DNA of 64,000 nt from assembly GCF_022508225.1 (NCBI RefSeq), contig NZ_JAETXJ010000004.1, positions 1-64,000 on the forward strand. The letters are read 5' to 3'. The notes under the pieces were generated by a model. It worked only from the letters and a program-made list of their open reading frames with translations. It did not search any database and had not been told where the DNA came from. The stretch is from Desulfovibrio sp. UIB00 (GTDB taxonomy: Bacteria > Desulfobacterota > Desulfovibrionia > Desulfovibrionales > Desulfovibrionaceae). Shown here one piece after another: positions 34,434-43,217 of this stretch (positions are counted from its first letter, which is position 1; each line of letters begins with the position of its first letter). The position numbers and the translations under genes are program-made.

Positions 34434-35294
34434 CTAATTCTGTGCAGACGGAAGCCAGTGTTTGATAAATCTGCCTTCTTCAATTTCAAAATACGCCTGC
34501 ATCAGCTCTTCATCTGTATTCATGACAATGGGGCCACCCCAGGCGACCGGCTCCCGCAGGGGCGCGCCGGAAACCAGCACAAAGCGGCATTCTTCTTCGC
34601 CACCTTCAAAAGCGACGGTATCCCCCTCGCCCAGCAGGTAGGAGTGGCGGGCCAGCATTGGCTCCCTGCCCTCCATCAAGAAGCAGTCGCCAGCATACAG
34701 ATAGGCAAAAACCGTGTGGGCGGGGTTGGTCTCCACCTGCCAGCGCGCGCCGGGCTTAAGGCGCACGTCAAGAAAACGCACATCCACATAGTCGCCCTTC
34801 GCGGCGCCTTCGACGCCCTTGTATTCACCCGCGACCACGGCCACGTAAGCGGCCTCTTCCTCAACGCACGGCACCATATCAATGGTGATGTCGCGGTACT
34901 TGGGATCAGTCATCTTGTGGGCGGCCGGCAGATTGATCCAGAGTTGCAGGCCGAGCATGCGCGGCGAGGCAAGGGGCATTTCCTGATGCAGAATACCGCT
35001 CCCGGCGGTCATCCACTGGCAGCCGCCATCGCGGATAACGCCAGCATTGCCCAGGCTGTCCTTGTGTTCGATGACGCCATTCACAAGATAGGTGAAGGTT
35101 TCAATACCCCGGTGAGGATGCATGGGAAAACCCTTTACGTAATCCTCCGGATTTACGGAATCAAAGGCATCAAGCATAAGAAAGGGATCAAATGTTTTGA
35201 CTGTGGGCGAACCAAGCACGCGCACAAGGCGCACACCTGCGCCATCAATGGTGGGACGCCCCGTGACGTCTCCGGTGATGGATCGTAACTGCAT
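34434..35294 (-). CDS. Pirin-family protein
   Basis: This 286-residue bicupin begins MQLRSITGDVTGRP and has the metal-binding motifs PMHPHRGIETFTYLVNG and AGSGILHQEMP in the first cupin. Bacterial pirins are iron-binding and some act as quercetin dioxygenases or modulate central metabolism; the role here is unknown. AAGGAGG precedes the ATG at 35294. It stands alone between znuA and a divergent M23 peptidase gene. Confidence 0.9.
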   Translation of the reverse strand: MQLRSITGDVTGRPTIDGAGVRLVRVLGSPTVKTFDPFLMLDAFDSVNPEDYVKGFPMHPHRGIETFTYLVNGVIEHKDSLGNAGVIRDGGCQWMTAGSGILHQEMPLASPRMLGLQLWINLPAAHKMTDPKYRDITIDMVPCVEEEAAYVAVVAGEYKGVEGAAKGDYVDVRFLDVRLKPGARWQVETNPAHTVFAYLYAGDCFLMEGREPMLARHSYLLGEGDTVAFEGGEEECRFVLVSGAPLREPVAWGGPIVMNTDEELMQAYFEIEEGRFIKHWLPSAQN

Positions 35295-35416
35295 GTGCTG
35301 CCTCCTTGTGCCGGGCTTTCGCCGTATGTGCATAAGCCTGGCTTGCATTTTTTACAGTGCTCCGTATGCTGCCGACCTGTTCGCGCTCAAAACGCAGCTA
35401 CAGACGGGGAGAATAC

Positions 35417-36268
35417 GTGTCGAAATTTCTAAGCAGACTCGCGCTTGCCGCCCTCTGCATAGCCCTTGGCTGCCCGCCCACGGAACTTGTTGCCGAGGGC
35501 GCATCGGTCGCGCCCGTTGCCGACACCGCAAAACCTGCCACGGAACTTGCTGCGGAACCAGAAGCCGGACAAACAGACGCGCAAAAAACATCTGCCAGCA
35601 GCCAGTATACAGAGCCTGAATCTTCGCCAGCAATGCCGAAACCCACCCAGTCAAAAACCGCCCAGAATACCGAGACCAACCGCGCCTTGCCGCCATTGCG
35701 CGAGCTGATCACATCCCCCTTTGGCAACCGCCGCATGCCCGGTTGGCTCAGCAGGCGCGGCGTGGTCATGCGCGATCATGGGGGTATAGATATCCGCGCG
35801 CACATGGGTTGGCCTGTCACGGCCTTCAAGCCCGGCACAGTCATCCGCGCCGGAGAAAACGGCCCACTGGGCATCTCCGTTGATGTCCGGCAAGAAGACG
35901 GCATGACGGCGCGCTACGGGCACATGTCAAACACTCTCGTAAAAACCGGGCAGCGCGTCACCTCCGGCGAAGCCCTAGGGCTTGTGGGGTGTACTGGTAG
36001 AACCACCGGGGCCCACCTGCACTTTGGCCTGCTGGACGCTTCAGGCAAGGCCGTTGACCCCTTGCCCTACCTGCATTCTGCGGATGAAGTGCTGCGTCCC
36101 GACCCGGCGAGCATACCGCCCGTCATTGAAGCGCAGTCTTGCGGGCCAGTGCTGCGCGGCCCCAACGGACGCCCCATTCGCATGGGCAATACGCGCATGG
36201 GCACTACGCTGAAAGATCTCGATAACTATACCCCGCCGCCCATCCCCACCTGGGATCAGCGCCAATAG
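35417..36268 (+). CDS. M23-family (LytM) peptidase, probable lipoprotein
   Basis: This 283-residue protein has a short hydrophobic leader ending in a lipobox-like IALGC, a Thr/Ala/Pro/Glu-rich linker and a LytM domain. The zinc motifs are HGGIDIRAH and HLHFG with GHMSN between them. It would cut or bind peptidoglycan cross-bridges at the envelope. The start is a GTG at 35417 after GGGAG; an earlier ATG at 35357 lacks a good site and would bury the leader. Confidence 0.87.
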   Translation: MSKFLSRLALAALCIALGCPPTELVAEGASVAPVADTAKPATELAAEPEAGQTDAQKTSASSQYTEPESSPAMPKPTQSKTAQNTETNRALPPLRELITSPFGNRRMPGWLSRRGVVMRDHGGIDIRAHMGWPVTAFKPGTVIRAGENGPLGISVDVRQEDGMTARYGHMSNTLVKTGQRVTSGEALGLVGCTGRTTGAHLHFGLLDASGKAVDPLPYLHSADEVLRPDPASIPPVIEAQSCGPVLRGPNGRPIRMGNTRMGTTLKDLDNYTPPPIPTWDQRQ

Positions 36269-36367
36269 CAGGAACAGCCTGCCTTCGCATTGCACAAAAT
36301 TCCGGGCTGAGTTCCGGGCAGATTCCACCCCGATCAGGGGAAACACCCGCAAAGCAATGACCTGACT

Positions 36368-36724
36368 CTAGGCCGAACGACGGTTTCTCGGGCCTTCCGC
36401 CCTGCGGGACTTTTTGCGCCCTTTGGGCCACAGGGCCGCCATAAGCACAAGCTGTCCAACCACCAGTACCGGGTCGCGGTCAAACAGCCCCGCGCCGAGC
36501 ACAAGGCCCGCTCCAAGCAGAGCTGCGCCACGGCTGGCGTAAAACCTGCCCGCAAGCTGCAAGATCACACCAAGCCCGACCACTATGGCAAAGAGCAGTG
36601 CCGGGGCAGTTTCCGGCGCAAGAACAATGGGCAAACCGGGCAACGCAGACGAAATATCCGCCTGCGCCGCCGCAGTTGCCAAAGCAAATACCGTCAATGC
36701 TAATCCCAGACCAGCGCGCACCAC
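36368..36724 (-). CDS. Small membrane protein, unknown
   Basis: This 118-residue protein has three hydrophobic stretches (LGLALTVFALATAAAQA, ALLFAIVVGLGVILQLAG, AALLGAGLVLGAGLF) and a basic Arg/Lys-rich C-terminus. The N-terminus could be a signal peptide. It overlaps the end of prmA by 25 bases and is probably co-transcribed. No family was recognised. Confidence 0.6.
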   Translation of the reverse strand: MVRAGLGLALTVFALATAAAQADISSALPGLPIVLAPETAPALLFAIVVGLGVILQLAGRFYASRGAALLGAGLVLGAGLFDRDPVLVVGQLVLMAALWPKGRKKSRRAEGPRNRRSA

Positions 36725-37548
36725 TCGCCGTCAATAACGCGGCGGGGCTTGGGCAGGCACTGGGCCATGTAGGCTTCTTCCACGCTGTCGGCCTGGATTT
36801 CAAGCAGGCCGGAGAGCACCAGGCATGCGCCGGGCTTGCAGGCCCACACGATGCGCTGGGCAAGATCAATCAGCGGGCGGGCCAGAATATTTGCCAACAC
36901 CAGATCATAGGTGCGGCCTTCGAGCGCGTCTATGCTGCCAAGGCCCACTTCAAAACCCTCGATTCCGTTGATTTGCCTGTTTTCAATGGCATTTTCCACG
37001 GCCAGCATGTCGATGTCGTAGCCTTCGCCGGTCAGGCCGCTCTTGCAGCAGCCAATACCAAGCACGCCCGAGCCAGTGCCGAGATCCAGAAAATGCTGGC
37101 CCGGCTTGACGCGTCCGGCTTCCACAAGCTCGCTCAATACAGTGAGGCACAGGGCCGTAGTGGCATGGTGTCCCGTGCCAAACGCGCTCTTGGGTTCAAT
37201 AACAATCTTTTCCCGACCGGGAAAATCATTGCTGTCGGCAAGCCAGGGGGGCAGCACCACAAAACGGTTGCCGCACGGCACAGGCGTAAAAAACTGCCGC
37301 CATGCTGCCAGCCAATCCTGATCCTCAAGCGTGGTCAGGGTGTATTCCGCTGCGGGAATGCGGGCCTGAAGGTCGCTTTGCAGGTTGTTGATGAATTCGG
37401 GGTTTTCGCAATGCACGCGAAAGCGGGTTTCACCCGTGGGCAGGGTTTCTTCTTCCCAGCCAAAGGGCACACCCAAGGTCAGCAAGCCGGTGGCGCGGTC
37501 TGCATCTTCTTCGGCCACAACCATTTCCAAACGAAAAATCTGCTTCAT
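36700..37548 (-). CDS. prmA: PrmA, ribosomal protein L11 methyltransferase
   Basis: This 282-residue class I methyltransferase trimethylates ribosomal protein L11. The SAM-binding motif FLDLGTGSGVLGIGCC, the preceding KSAFGTGHHATTALCL and the later LVLANILARPLIDL are diagnostic. The start at 37548 (MKQIFRLEM) follows GAGAGGA. The N-terminal domain that binds L11 is shorter and more diverged than in E. coli. Confidence 0.92.
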   Translation of the reverse strand: MKQIFRLEMVVAEEDADRATGLLTLGVPFGWEEETLPTGETRFRVHCENPEFINNLQSDLQARIPAAEYTLTTLEDQDWLAAWRQFFTPVPCGNRFVVLPPWLADSNDFPGREKIVIEPKSAFGTGHHATTALCLTVLSELVEAGRVKPGQHFLDLGTGSGVLGIGCCKSGLTGEGYDIDMLAVENAIENRQINGIEGFEVGLGSIDALEGRTYDLVLANILARPLIDLAQRIVWACKPGACLVLSGLLEIQADSVEEAYMAQCLPKPRRVIDGEWCALVWD

Positions 37549-37777
37549 AATCCTCTCGCTCAGTGTTTGCGGCGGGGCCACTGGCACACCAGCCGACCGG
37601 CCAACAATGCCAGACTTCCCCTGCCGGGTCGAGTCCCTTTGGCGGGCCGAACCTCTTTGGCAGTGTGCTGGCCCTCCGCAATACCTACTTAATTAATAAG
37701 GATTGCCATACGCCTCAAATGCGGGTATAGTAGCTGACTTATCAAAGTCTTTGTATTCCCCTTTGCAAGGAACATCC

Positions 37778-38554
37778 ATGTCTGACTCCCAGTGCTCGCC
37801 TCTGTCGCCCGAGGAAACATCAACCAGTCTTTCCCCGGCCCATGCCGCCGAACTTGAGACCCTGCTGGAGCGCATCCGCACCGATTTTGATGTGGAATTC
37901 GAACCGCTGCATGTGGACGAAAATCCCCTTCAGGTGCTCTCCATACAGAACATGAGCGCCCATCTGGACAAGCTGCTGCAACGCAAGGCCATCCACGATC
38001 CGCTCAAGGATCTGCCCCTGTGGGCAAAACTGTGGCCCGGTTCGTTTGTGCTGGGCCGCCTGCTGCGCAAATATGAACCGCAGGGCAAAAGCCTGCTGGA
38101 GCTTGGCGCTGGCTGCGGCGCGCTGAGCCTTGTGGCTGCCCGCTACGGATTTGCGCGTGTGGTGCTGAGCGATGTGGTGGAGCAGGCCCTGCGTTTTGCC
38201 AGGGCCAACGTACTGTGCAACGGCCTGGGCGACCAGATAGAGGTCACCCATGTGGACGTGACTGCGCCGGGGCGCGACCCGCGCTTTGCCAGCGGCTTTG
38301 ACATTATCGCCGCCTCGGAAATCCTCTATCTGGACGACCTGCACAGGCCGTTGGTCAAGTTTGTGGATCGCCACCTCGCGCCCGGCGGCAAGGCCTTTTT
38401 CTGCACCGACGTGGCCCGCGCCAAACCCCATTTTGGCAAAATCGCGGCCAAGACCTTCAAGATTACCGAAGGCCGCATCGGCGTTAAATCCCATGATGAA
38501 AACGGCGAAGAACAGCGCCGTCTGTACAGTATTCTGATTCTGGAGCGGCCATGA
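37778..38554 (+). CDS. Class I SAM-dependent methyltransferase (lysine-methyltransferase-like)
   Basis: This 258-residue protein has the opening LPLWAKLWPGSFVLGRLL, SAM motif LLELGAGCGALSLVAARYG, acidic motif VVLSDVVEQALRFAR and FDIIAASEILYLDDL. This layout is that of the METTL/EEF2KMT-type protein lysine or nucleotide methyltransferases. The ATG at 37778 follows AAGGAAC. Its stop overlaps the ycaO start by four bases (ATGA), so the two are translationally coupled, and a joint role in protein modification is possible. Confidence 0.82.
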   Translation: MSDSQCSPLSPEETSTSLSPAHAAELETLLERIRTDFDVEFEPLHVDENPLQVLSIQNMSAHLDKLLQRKAIHDPLKDLPLWAKLWPGSFVLGRLLRKYEPQGKSLLELGAGCGALSLVAARYGFARVVLSDVVEQALRFARANVLCNGLGDQIEVTHVDVTAPGRDPRFASGFDIIAASEILYLDDLHRPLVKFVDRHLAPGGKAFFCTDVARAKPHFGKIAAKTFKITEGRIGVKSHDENGEEQRRLYSILILERP

Positions 38555-40299
38555 ACGAGCAGTTGCCCACCATAACCCTGGCCCCCTGCCCCAAGGGCTA
38601 CACGCGCGATCTGGACAAAACCATGAGTCCCGCGCAGACCATCGCCCGCGTGCGGGAACGGCTGGATTCCTCCCGCCTCGACATTTTGTCAAAAACGCGC
38701 CGCGTGGACGTGGGCAGGCTTGGCATCCCCGTGTTTTTGAGCGTGTGCGGGGCTGATGCCCGGCGTATCATGCCTACCCGCAAGCAGATGGGCAAAGGTT
38801 CCTCCGCCGAACAGGCCGAGGCTTCGGCCCTCATGGAACTGATGGAGCGTTTTGCCTTTTTCAGCTTTTGGGAAGAGCGCCCCCACATGGTCAGCGCCAC
38901 ATGGAGCGAGGCCGAGGCCCGTTTTGGCAGTGATCTGCTGCCCATTGAGGCCATGCTGCGCTCGGTGGACGACCCCCTTTCGCCGCAGGATGCACGCCGT
39001 GTGCTCGACCTCACGCGCTGGCAGTTCTACCCCGCCACCCGCCTGCTGGACGGCAAAACTGTGTGGCTCCCGCTGGACTGGTTCAAGCTGCTTGGCGAAT
39101 TTAACGGCACCTCGGCTGGCAACAGTCGCGAAGAATCGCTGCTGCAAGGCCTGAGCGAACTGATCGAGCGCCACGTGTGCTGCCGCGTTGACCGCAACCT
39201 GCCCACCACGCCCACCATCGACCCGGCGTCCTGCGCCTTTGACCCGGTGCTGGCCGAACTGCTGGCGGCATTTGAGCGCGAAGGCGTGCATATTGTGCTG
39301 AAAGATTTTTCGCAGGGAATGCCCCTGCCCACGGTTGCCGCCGTGGCCTGGGATCCCAAAACCTTTCCCGACAGCTCTGAAATCGTCTACACCGCCGGCA
39401 CAGCGGCTTCCCCTGCCAAGGCGGCCATCCGCGCGGTTACGGAAGTTGCCCAGCTTGCAGGCGATTTCTGCACACGCGCCTGCTACGAGGCCTCAGGCCT
39501 TTCCAAGTACACGGCCCTTGAGCAGATCAACTGGCTTATCGAAGGCCCAACCGTCTCCCTTGCCAGCCTGCCCACCGTGGAGGACGCCGATATTCGTGAA
39601 GAACTGCTCACAGCTCTGCGCGGCCTTGCCCCGCTGGAGCTTTACGCGGTTGAAACCACGCATCCGCGCCTCGGCATCCCCACCCACTACAGCATTGTGC
39701 CTGGCCTGCATTTTCGCGAGCGCGACCGCAACCAGAGCCTTGGCCTCTTTGTGGGCCGCAAGCTCGTGGAAGAAGCCGATGCGGAAACTGTACTGCATGG
39801 CCTGAAAGTGCTGAAATCATGCTATCCTGGCGCGCATTTTCTGCCATTCTTTGAAGGCATGCTGGCCCTGCGCGCGGAAGACTTCAACACTGCCCGCAGC
39901 GCCTTTGCCGCAGCCGTGCCCCTGCAACCGGACGCCGATTCTCAGGCCCTGGCCTCCTTTTACCTTGGCTATACAGATACCCTTGAATGCCGCTGGCAGG
40001 AGGCGCTGCCCGCGCTGGCAGCCGCTGCCAAGCTCTGCCCGGACATGAAGGAATACGGCAATCTGCTTGGTGTGGCCCACTTCAAAACTGGCGACTATGC
40101 CAAGGCGGCTGAGGCCTTTAAGGCTGTGCTGCGGGTGGACAAAGGCTCTGCAATGGACCTCGCCAACCTCGGCCTGTGTGAAAAATTCATGGGCAATGCC
40201 GAACAGGCCCGCGAATATCTAAGCGCCGCGCTGGAGCTTGACGCCAGCCTGGATTTTGCCCGCAACCATCTGGCGGAGCTGGAAGGATCGGCTAACTGA
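38551..40299 (+). CDS. ycaO: YcaO-family ATP-dependent enzyme with C-terminal TPR repeats
   Basis: This 582-residue protein has the YcaO nucleotide-binding segments KGSSAEQAEASALMELMERF and SREESLLQGLSELIERH, with IRAVTEVAQ later. About 130 C-terminal residues form tetratricopeptide repeats (NLLGVAHFKTGDYAKAAEAF). Length and layout match E. coli YcaO, which is linked to methylthiolation of ribosomal protein S12, rather than the YcaO enzymes of peptide antibiotic clusters. No precursor peptide, dehydrogenase or TfuA gene lies nearby. The coupled methyltransferase upstream is the notable context. Confidence 0.87.
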   Translation: MNEQLPTITLAPCPKGYTRDLDKTMSPAQTIARVRERLDSSRLDILSKTRRVDVGRLGIPVFLSVCGADARRIMPTRKQMGKGSSAEQAEASALMELMERFAFFSFWEERPHMVSATWSEAEARFGSDLLPIEAMLRSVDDPLSPQDARRVLDLTRWQFYPATRLLDGKTVWLPLDWFKLLGEFNGTSAGNSREESLLQGLSELIERHVCCRVDRNLPTTPTIDPASCAFDPVLAELLAAFEREGVHIVLKDFSQGMPLPTVAAVAWDPKTFPDSSEIVYTAGTAASPAKAAIRAVTEVAQLAGDFCTRACYEASGLSKYTALEQINWLIEGPTVSLASLPTVEDADIREELLTALRGLAPLELYAVETTHPRLGIPTHYSIVPGLHFRERDRNQSLGLFVGRKLVEEADAETVLHGLKVLKSCYPGAHFLPFFEGMLALRAEDFNTARSAFAAAVPLQPDADSQALASFYLGYTDTLECRWQEALPALAAAAKLCPDMKEYGNLLGVAHFKTGDYAKAAEAFKAVLRVDKGSAMDLANLGLCEKFMGNAEQAREYLSAALELDASLDFARNHLAELEGSAN

Positions 40300-40331
40300 A
40301 CTGGCTCCATCCCCCAACCGGGAATTGGCTT

Positions 40332-40438
40332 GCCTGTCAGGCCTGATGGCGCAAATACGATTTTGCCGCGCTGAATGCGTCAGCGCCGGGGTTTTGATGC
40401 TACCGTGCAGGAGTACGGACGCGCAAAATCCCGGCGCT
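40332..40438 (+). repeat. Dispersed repeat, copy A, with inverted core
   Basis: Contains gcctgtcaggc, then tgaatgcgtcagcgcc and a 15-base inverted pair (40382-40396 with 40424-40438, one mismatch) built on CAAAATCCCGGCGCT. The same order occurs, inverted, at 59007-59120, and partly at 41681-41742. It lies in the 334-base gap between ycaO and queE, where no gene or riboswitch was recognised. Confidence 0.75.
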
Positions 40439-40633
40439 TGTTTTTCAAAAGCAGCAAATCATTTACCAGGACGCTGCCAACACCCCACTGATATTCTTGA
40501 TAAAATACATATTTTGCCTCAACATGGCTCTGAGGGTATAAGAATACGCGCTTCACGCAGTAGGATTGCGGCTGCCTGCCTGTTGCGTAAAAGCGAGTGC
40601 ACGGCAACTGTGCGGTGAAACAGGAGAAATATA

Positions 40634-41272
40634 GTGAGCTTTGCAGTCAAGGAAATTTTTTATACGTTGCAGGGGGAAGGGTTCCACGCAGGCCGCCCCG
40701 CAGTTTTCTGCCGTTTTTCCGGCTGCAACCTGTGGTCAGGACGAGAAGAAGATCGCAAATTTGCCAAATGCCCATTTTGCGATACAGACTTTCTCGGGGC
40801 CGAGAAATCGGGCGGAGAATTCAAAAACGCCGCTACGCTGGCCCAGGCGATCTGCTCTTTTTTCCCCAGCTATACGCATCCGGGCTATCGGCCTTACGTG
40901 GTCTTTACAGGGGGGGAACCTGCCCTGCAACTTACCGAAGAATTGTTGCAGGAATTGGGCCGCTGCGGTGTGGAGACGGGAATAGAAACCAACGGGACGC
41001 TCGCCCTGCCCAAAGGCTTGGACTGGGTTACTGTCAGCCCAAAGGCGGGAACAAAACTGGTTGTTACATCCGGGAGCGAGCTAAAGCTTGTCTGGCCTCA
41101 AGAGGGCATCTCCGTACAGGATTTTGAGCAACTGGATTTCAAACATTTTTTTCTGCAACCGCGCGACTATGCAGGTCAGTCACAGGCAACAGAAAATGCT
41201 GTCAGAATCTGCCAGGATCGCCCGTTGTGGAAGCTCAGCCTTCAGACACACAAGTTTATCGGGATTTCGTAG
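40634..41272 (+). CDS. queE: QueE, 7-carboxy-7-deazaguanine synthase
   Basis: This 212-residue radical SAM enzyme catalyses the ring contraction step of queuosine/preQ0 synthesis. The cluster motif is the CX14CX2C form (CNLW...KCPFCDTDF), as in the E. coli-type QueE, followed by VVFTGGEPALQL and ETGIETNGT. The start is a GTG at 40634 after AGGAGA. It is followed by queD nine bases later, a typical pair. Confidence 0.92.
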   Translation: MSFAVKEIFYTLQGEGFHAGRPAVFCRFSGCNLWSGREEDRKFAKCPFCDTDFLGAEKSGGEFKNAATLAQAICSFFPSYTHPGYRPYVVFTGGEPALQLTEELLQELGRCGVETGIETNGTLALPKGLDWVTVSPKAGTKLVVTSGSELKLVWPQEGISVQDFEQLDFKHFFLQPRDYAGQSQATENAVRICQDRPLWKLSLQTHKFIGIS

Positions 41273-41280
41273 GAGAACAT

Positions 41281-41637
41281 ATGGATATTTACGTTACTTT
41301 GACCTTTGACGCAGCGCACCGGTTGCCCGCTGTTCCGGCAGGCCACAAATGCGGCAATCTGCATGGGCATACTTTTGTTGTTGAAGTTTATGTGCAGGGC
41401 GAAGTGTCTGAAACCAATGGCTGGGTTGTTGATTTTGGCGACATTAAATCGATTGCGAAGTCGTATGTTGACCATCTGGATCACACGTATCTGAATGATA
41501 TTGAAGGGCTTGAAAATCCCACCAGCGAAAATATCGCCATCTGGCTCTGGGGCAAGCTGAATTCCCAGATCAAGGGGCTTTCAAAAATCGTGGTTAAGGA
41601 GAGCCCCACCTCTGGCGCCGTGTACACCGGGAAGTAA
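41281..41637 (+). CDS. queD: QueD, 6-carboxy-5,6,7,8-tetrahydropterin synthase
   Basis: This 118-residue enzyme makes the substrate of QueE from dihydroneopterin triphosphate. The zinc ligands are visible in FDAAHRLP and GNLHGHTF, the catalytic Cys in HKCGNLHG, and the C-terminal ESPTSGAVYTG is conserved. The ATG at 41281 follows AGGAGA. It is the last gene of a two-gene unit and is followed by the second copy of the dispersed repeat. Confidence 0.93.
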   Translation: MDIYVTLTFDAAHRLPAVPAGHKCGNLHGHTFVVEVYVQGEVSETNGWVVDFGDIKSIAKSYVDHLDHTYLNDIEGLENPTSENIAIWLWGKLNSQIKGLSKIVVKESPTSGAVYTGK

Positions 41638-41680
41638 GGAAAGTTGGGGAAAAGATAGCAACGGACACATATGAGGGGTT

Positions 41681-41742
41681 GGGTGAGCCTGTCAGGCTGA
41701 TTTACGCAAACCAAGCTTTCACGCACTGAACGCGTCAGCGCC
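41681..41742 (+). repeat. Dispersed repeat, copy B (partial)
   Basis: Shares gggtgagcctgtcaggctga and tttacgcaaacc with copy C and cactgaacgcgtcagcgcc with both other copies, but lacks the long inverted core. It lies between queD and the HlyD-family gene. Confidence 0.7.
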
Positions 41743-41851
41743 CCACAGGCGTCCTAAACTCCGCCAGAGGACGGAATCCTGTGCCCACAGGGCAGAAAAT
41801 TTCAGAAATTTCAGTTAGCCGCCCGCCCCGCAAGCCCCCCAACCGTCCCCT

Positions 41852-43042
41852 CTAATTCCAGAAAACCCTTGTCATAACCTCGCACTTCCCCAGCATGCCG
41901 GGTTCAAACTGCTTGCCCTCGCCATCGCTGATGGTTATGCGCACAGGCACGTAAACTTCCGGGCGGGCCGCAGTTTCCCTGGCATCCTTGTTGTCCGCGA
42001 TGGCATTGGGCGGCAGGGGCTGGGGGTCGAGCCTGTCATAGACGCGCCCTTCAAGCTTGGTGTCGTTTTTCAGGGTTATGGCGCATTTCTGGCCCGGCTT
42101 GAGGGCATTGGCGGCATCCTGCGTAAAAAAGGCCAACAGCCAGAAGGATTTTTGCGCTTCCTTGCCCTCGGGCAGCAGCAGGACCACGGGTTCGCCGCGT
42201 TGCACAGACTGCCCCGGCATGGCAATACCGCGCAGAATGCGCCCATCTTGCGGGGCGTAGAGATTGCCGTCCACAGCATTTTGCGGCACGGCATTCATGG
42301 CAGCGCCCAGGGCGCCTGCCACGTACTTGGGCGTATAGCGGTTGCTTGAGGCCAACTGTTTGTAACGCAGCGCTTCCGCGCGCACTCGGGCAAGCTCCTG
42401 ATCGATTGCAGCGCGCACAAGGCTGACCTGTTCAAATTCCACAATGGCCCGCTCCTTGGCAAGGCGGGTCTGAGCTTCCGCCTGCTTGACGGCTGCGTAG
42501 CGCGCGCTGCCCACGGCGCGTTCACCGCCCTGGCTATCAAGTGTGCGCAAGGCCAGTTGGGCGCGCACATGCTCTGCCACGCGTTCTTCGCGCGCTTTCT
42601 GTTTGAGGTCTTCATCGTGCCGCGCCAGTGCGATACGGCGCACCATCTCCTGTTCGGAATCCTGCGCCTGCTTGAGACGCGCTGTCGTTTCTTCAATGCT
42701 CGGCGGGCCAGCCATAACGCGCAGAGCGGCAGCTTCGCGCCCGGCCTCGCCCACACGGCCAGCGTATGCTTTGGCGTCCAGCCGGGCCAGCACCTGCCCT
42801 TTTTTGACGCGGTCGCCCTCGCGAACAGCTACGGATTCAACTTTGGCGGGGAATTCGGACGAAACCGCGTACACCATGCCATCGAGCATGGCCCAGGTGC
42901 TTGTTACGCGGCCAGATTCAATCCACCACCACCCGGCGGCAACCAGACAGCCCATCACCCACAGGGGCAGCAGGCGCAAAAACATACGGCCGTGCTTTTT
43001 CAGTCTTGGTTCGGGCATTTGCAAGTATATTGGTTCGGGCAT
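41852..43042 (-). CDS. HlyD-family membrane-fusion (adaptor) protein
   Basis: This 396-residue protein has one N-terminal membrane anchor (LPLWVMGCLVAAGWWWIESG), a biotinyl-lipoyl-like half (VESVAVREGDRVKKGQVLARLDAKAY), a long coiled coil of about 130 residues, the second lipoyl half (NLYAPQDGRILRGIAMPGQSV) and a beta-barrel domain. Such adaptors bridge inner-membrane pumps to an outer-membrane channel. No pump or channel gene lies beside it, so the partner must be elsewhere. The start may be 43042 or 43018. Confidence 0.86.
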   Translation of the reverse strand: MPEPIYLQMPEPRLKKHGRMFLRLLPLWVMGCLVAAGWWWIESGRVTSTWAMLDGMVYAVSSEFPAKVESVAVREGDRVKKGQVLARLDAKAYAGRVGEAGREAAALRVMAGPPSIEETTARLKQAQDSEQEMVRRIALARHDEDLKQKAREERVAEHVRAQLALRTLDSQGGERAVGSARYAAVKQAEAQTRLAKERAIVEFEQVSLVRAAIDQELARVRAEALRYKQLASSNRYTPKYVAGALGAAMNAVPQNAVDGNLYAPQDGRILRGIAMPGQSVQRGEPVVLLLPEGKEAQKSFWLLAFFTQDAANALKPGQKCAITLKNDTKLEGRVYDRLDPQPLPPNAIADNKDARETAARPEVYVPVRITISDGEGKQFEPGMLGKCEVMTRVFWN

Positions 43043-43217
43043 GTCGTGTCCTGTGGGGTTGGAGCATTTTCATGACATTATCATAAAAACATGCAGATAC
43101 CGTACCACATTGCCTGCAATGCTCTTTACAAGCCGCTCGCAGACGCTTACAAAAGCTGCATTCACGGAGAAGCGGCTTTTTGCCGTCAAATCTCCGCCAG
43201 GGGAGTCGACACATATC

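Noticed and set aside
36598-37692. 364-codon open frame opposite prmA
   Set aside because: prmA on the other strand has all its motifs; the frame has no start site or domain.
38551-40299. RiPP (peptide antibiotic) cluster around YcaO
   Set aside because: There is no precursor peptide, leader peptidase, dehydrogenase or export gene nearby, and the protein has the E. coli YcaO layout with C-terminal TPR repeats.
40300-40633. preQ1 riboswitch before queE
   Set aside because: The gap holds the dispersed inverted repeat, and I could not find a preQ1 pseudoknot pattern.
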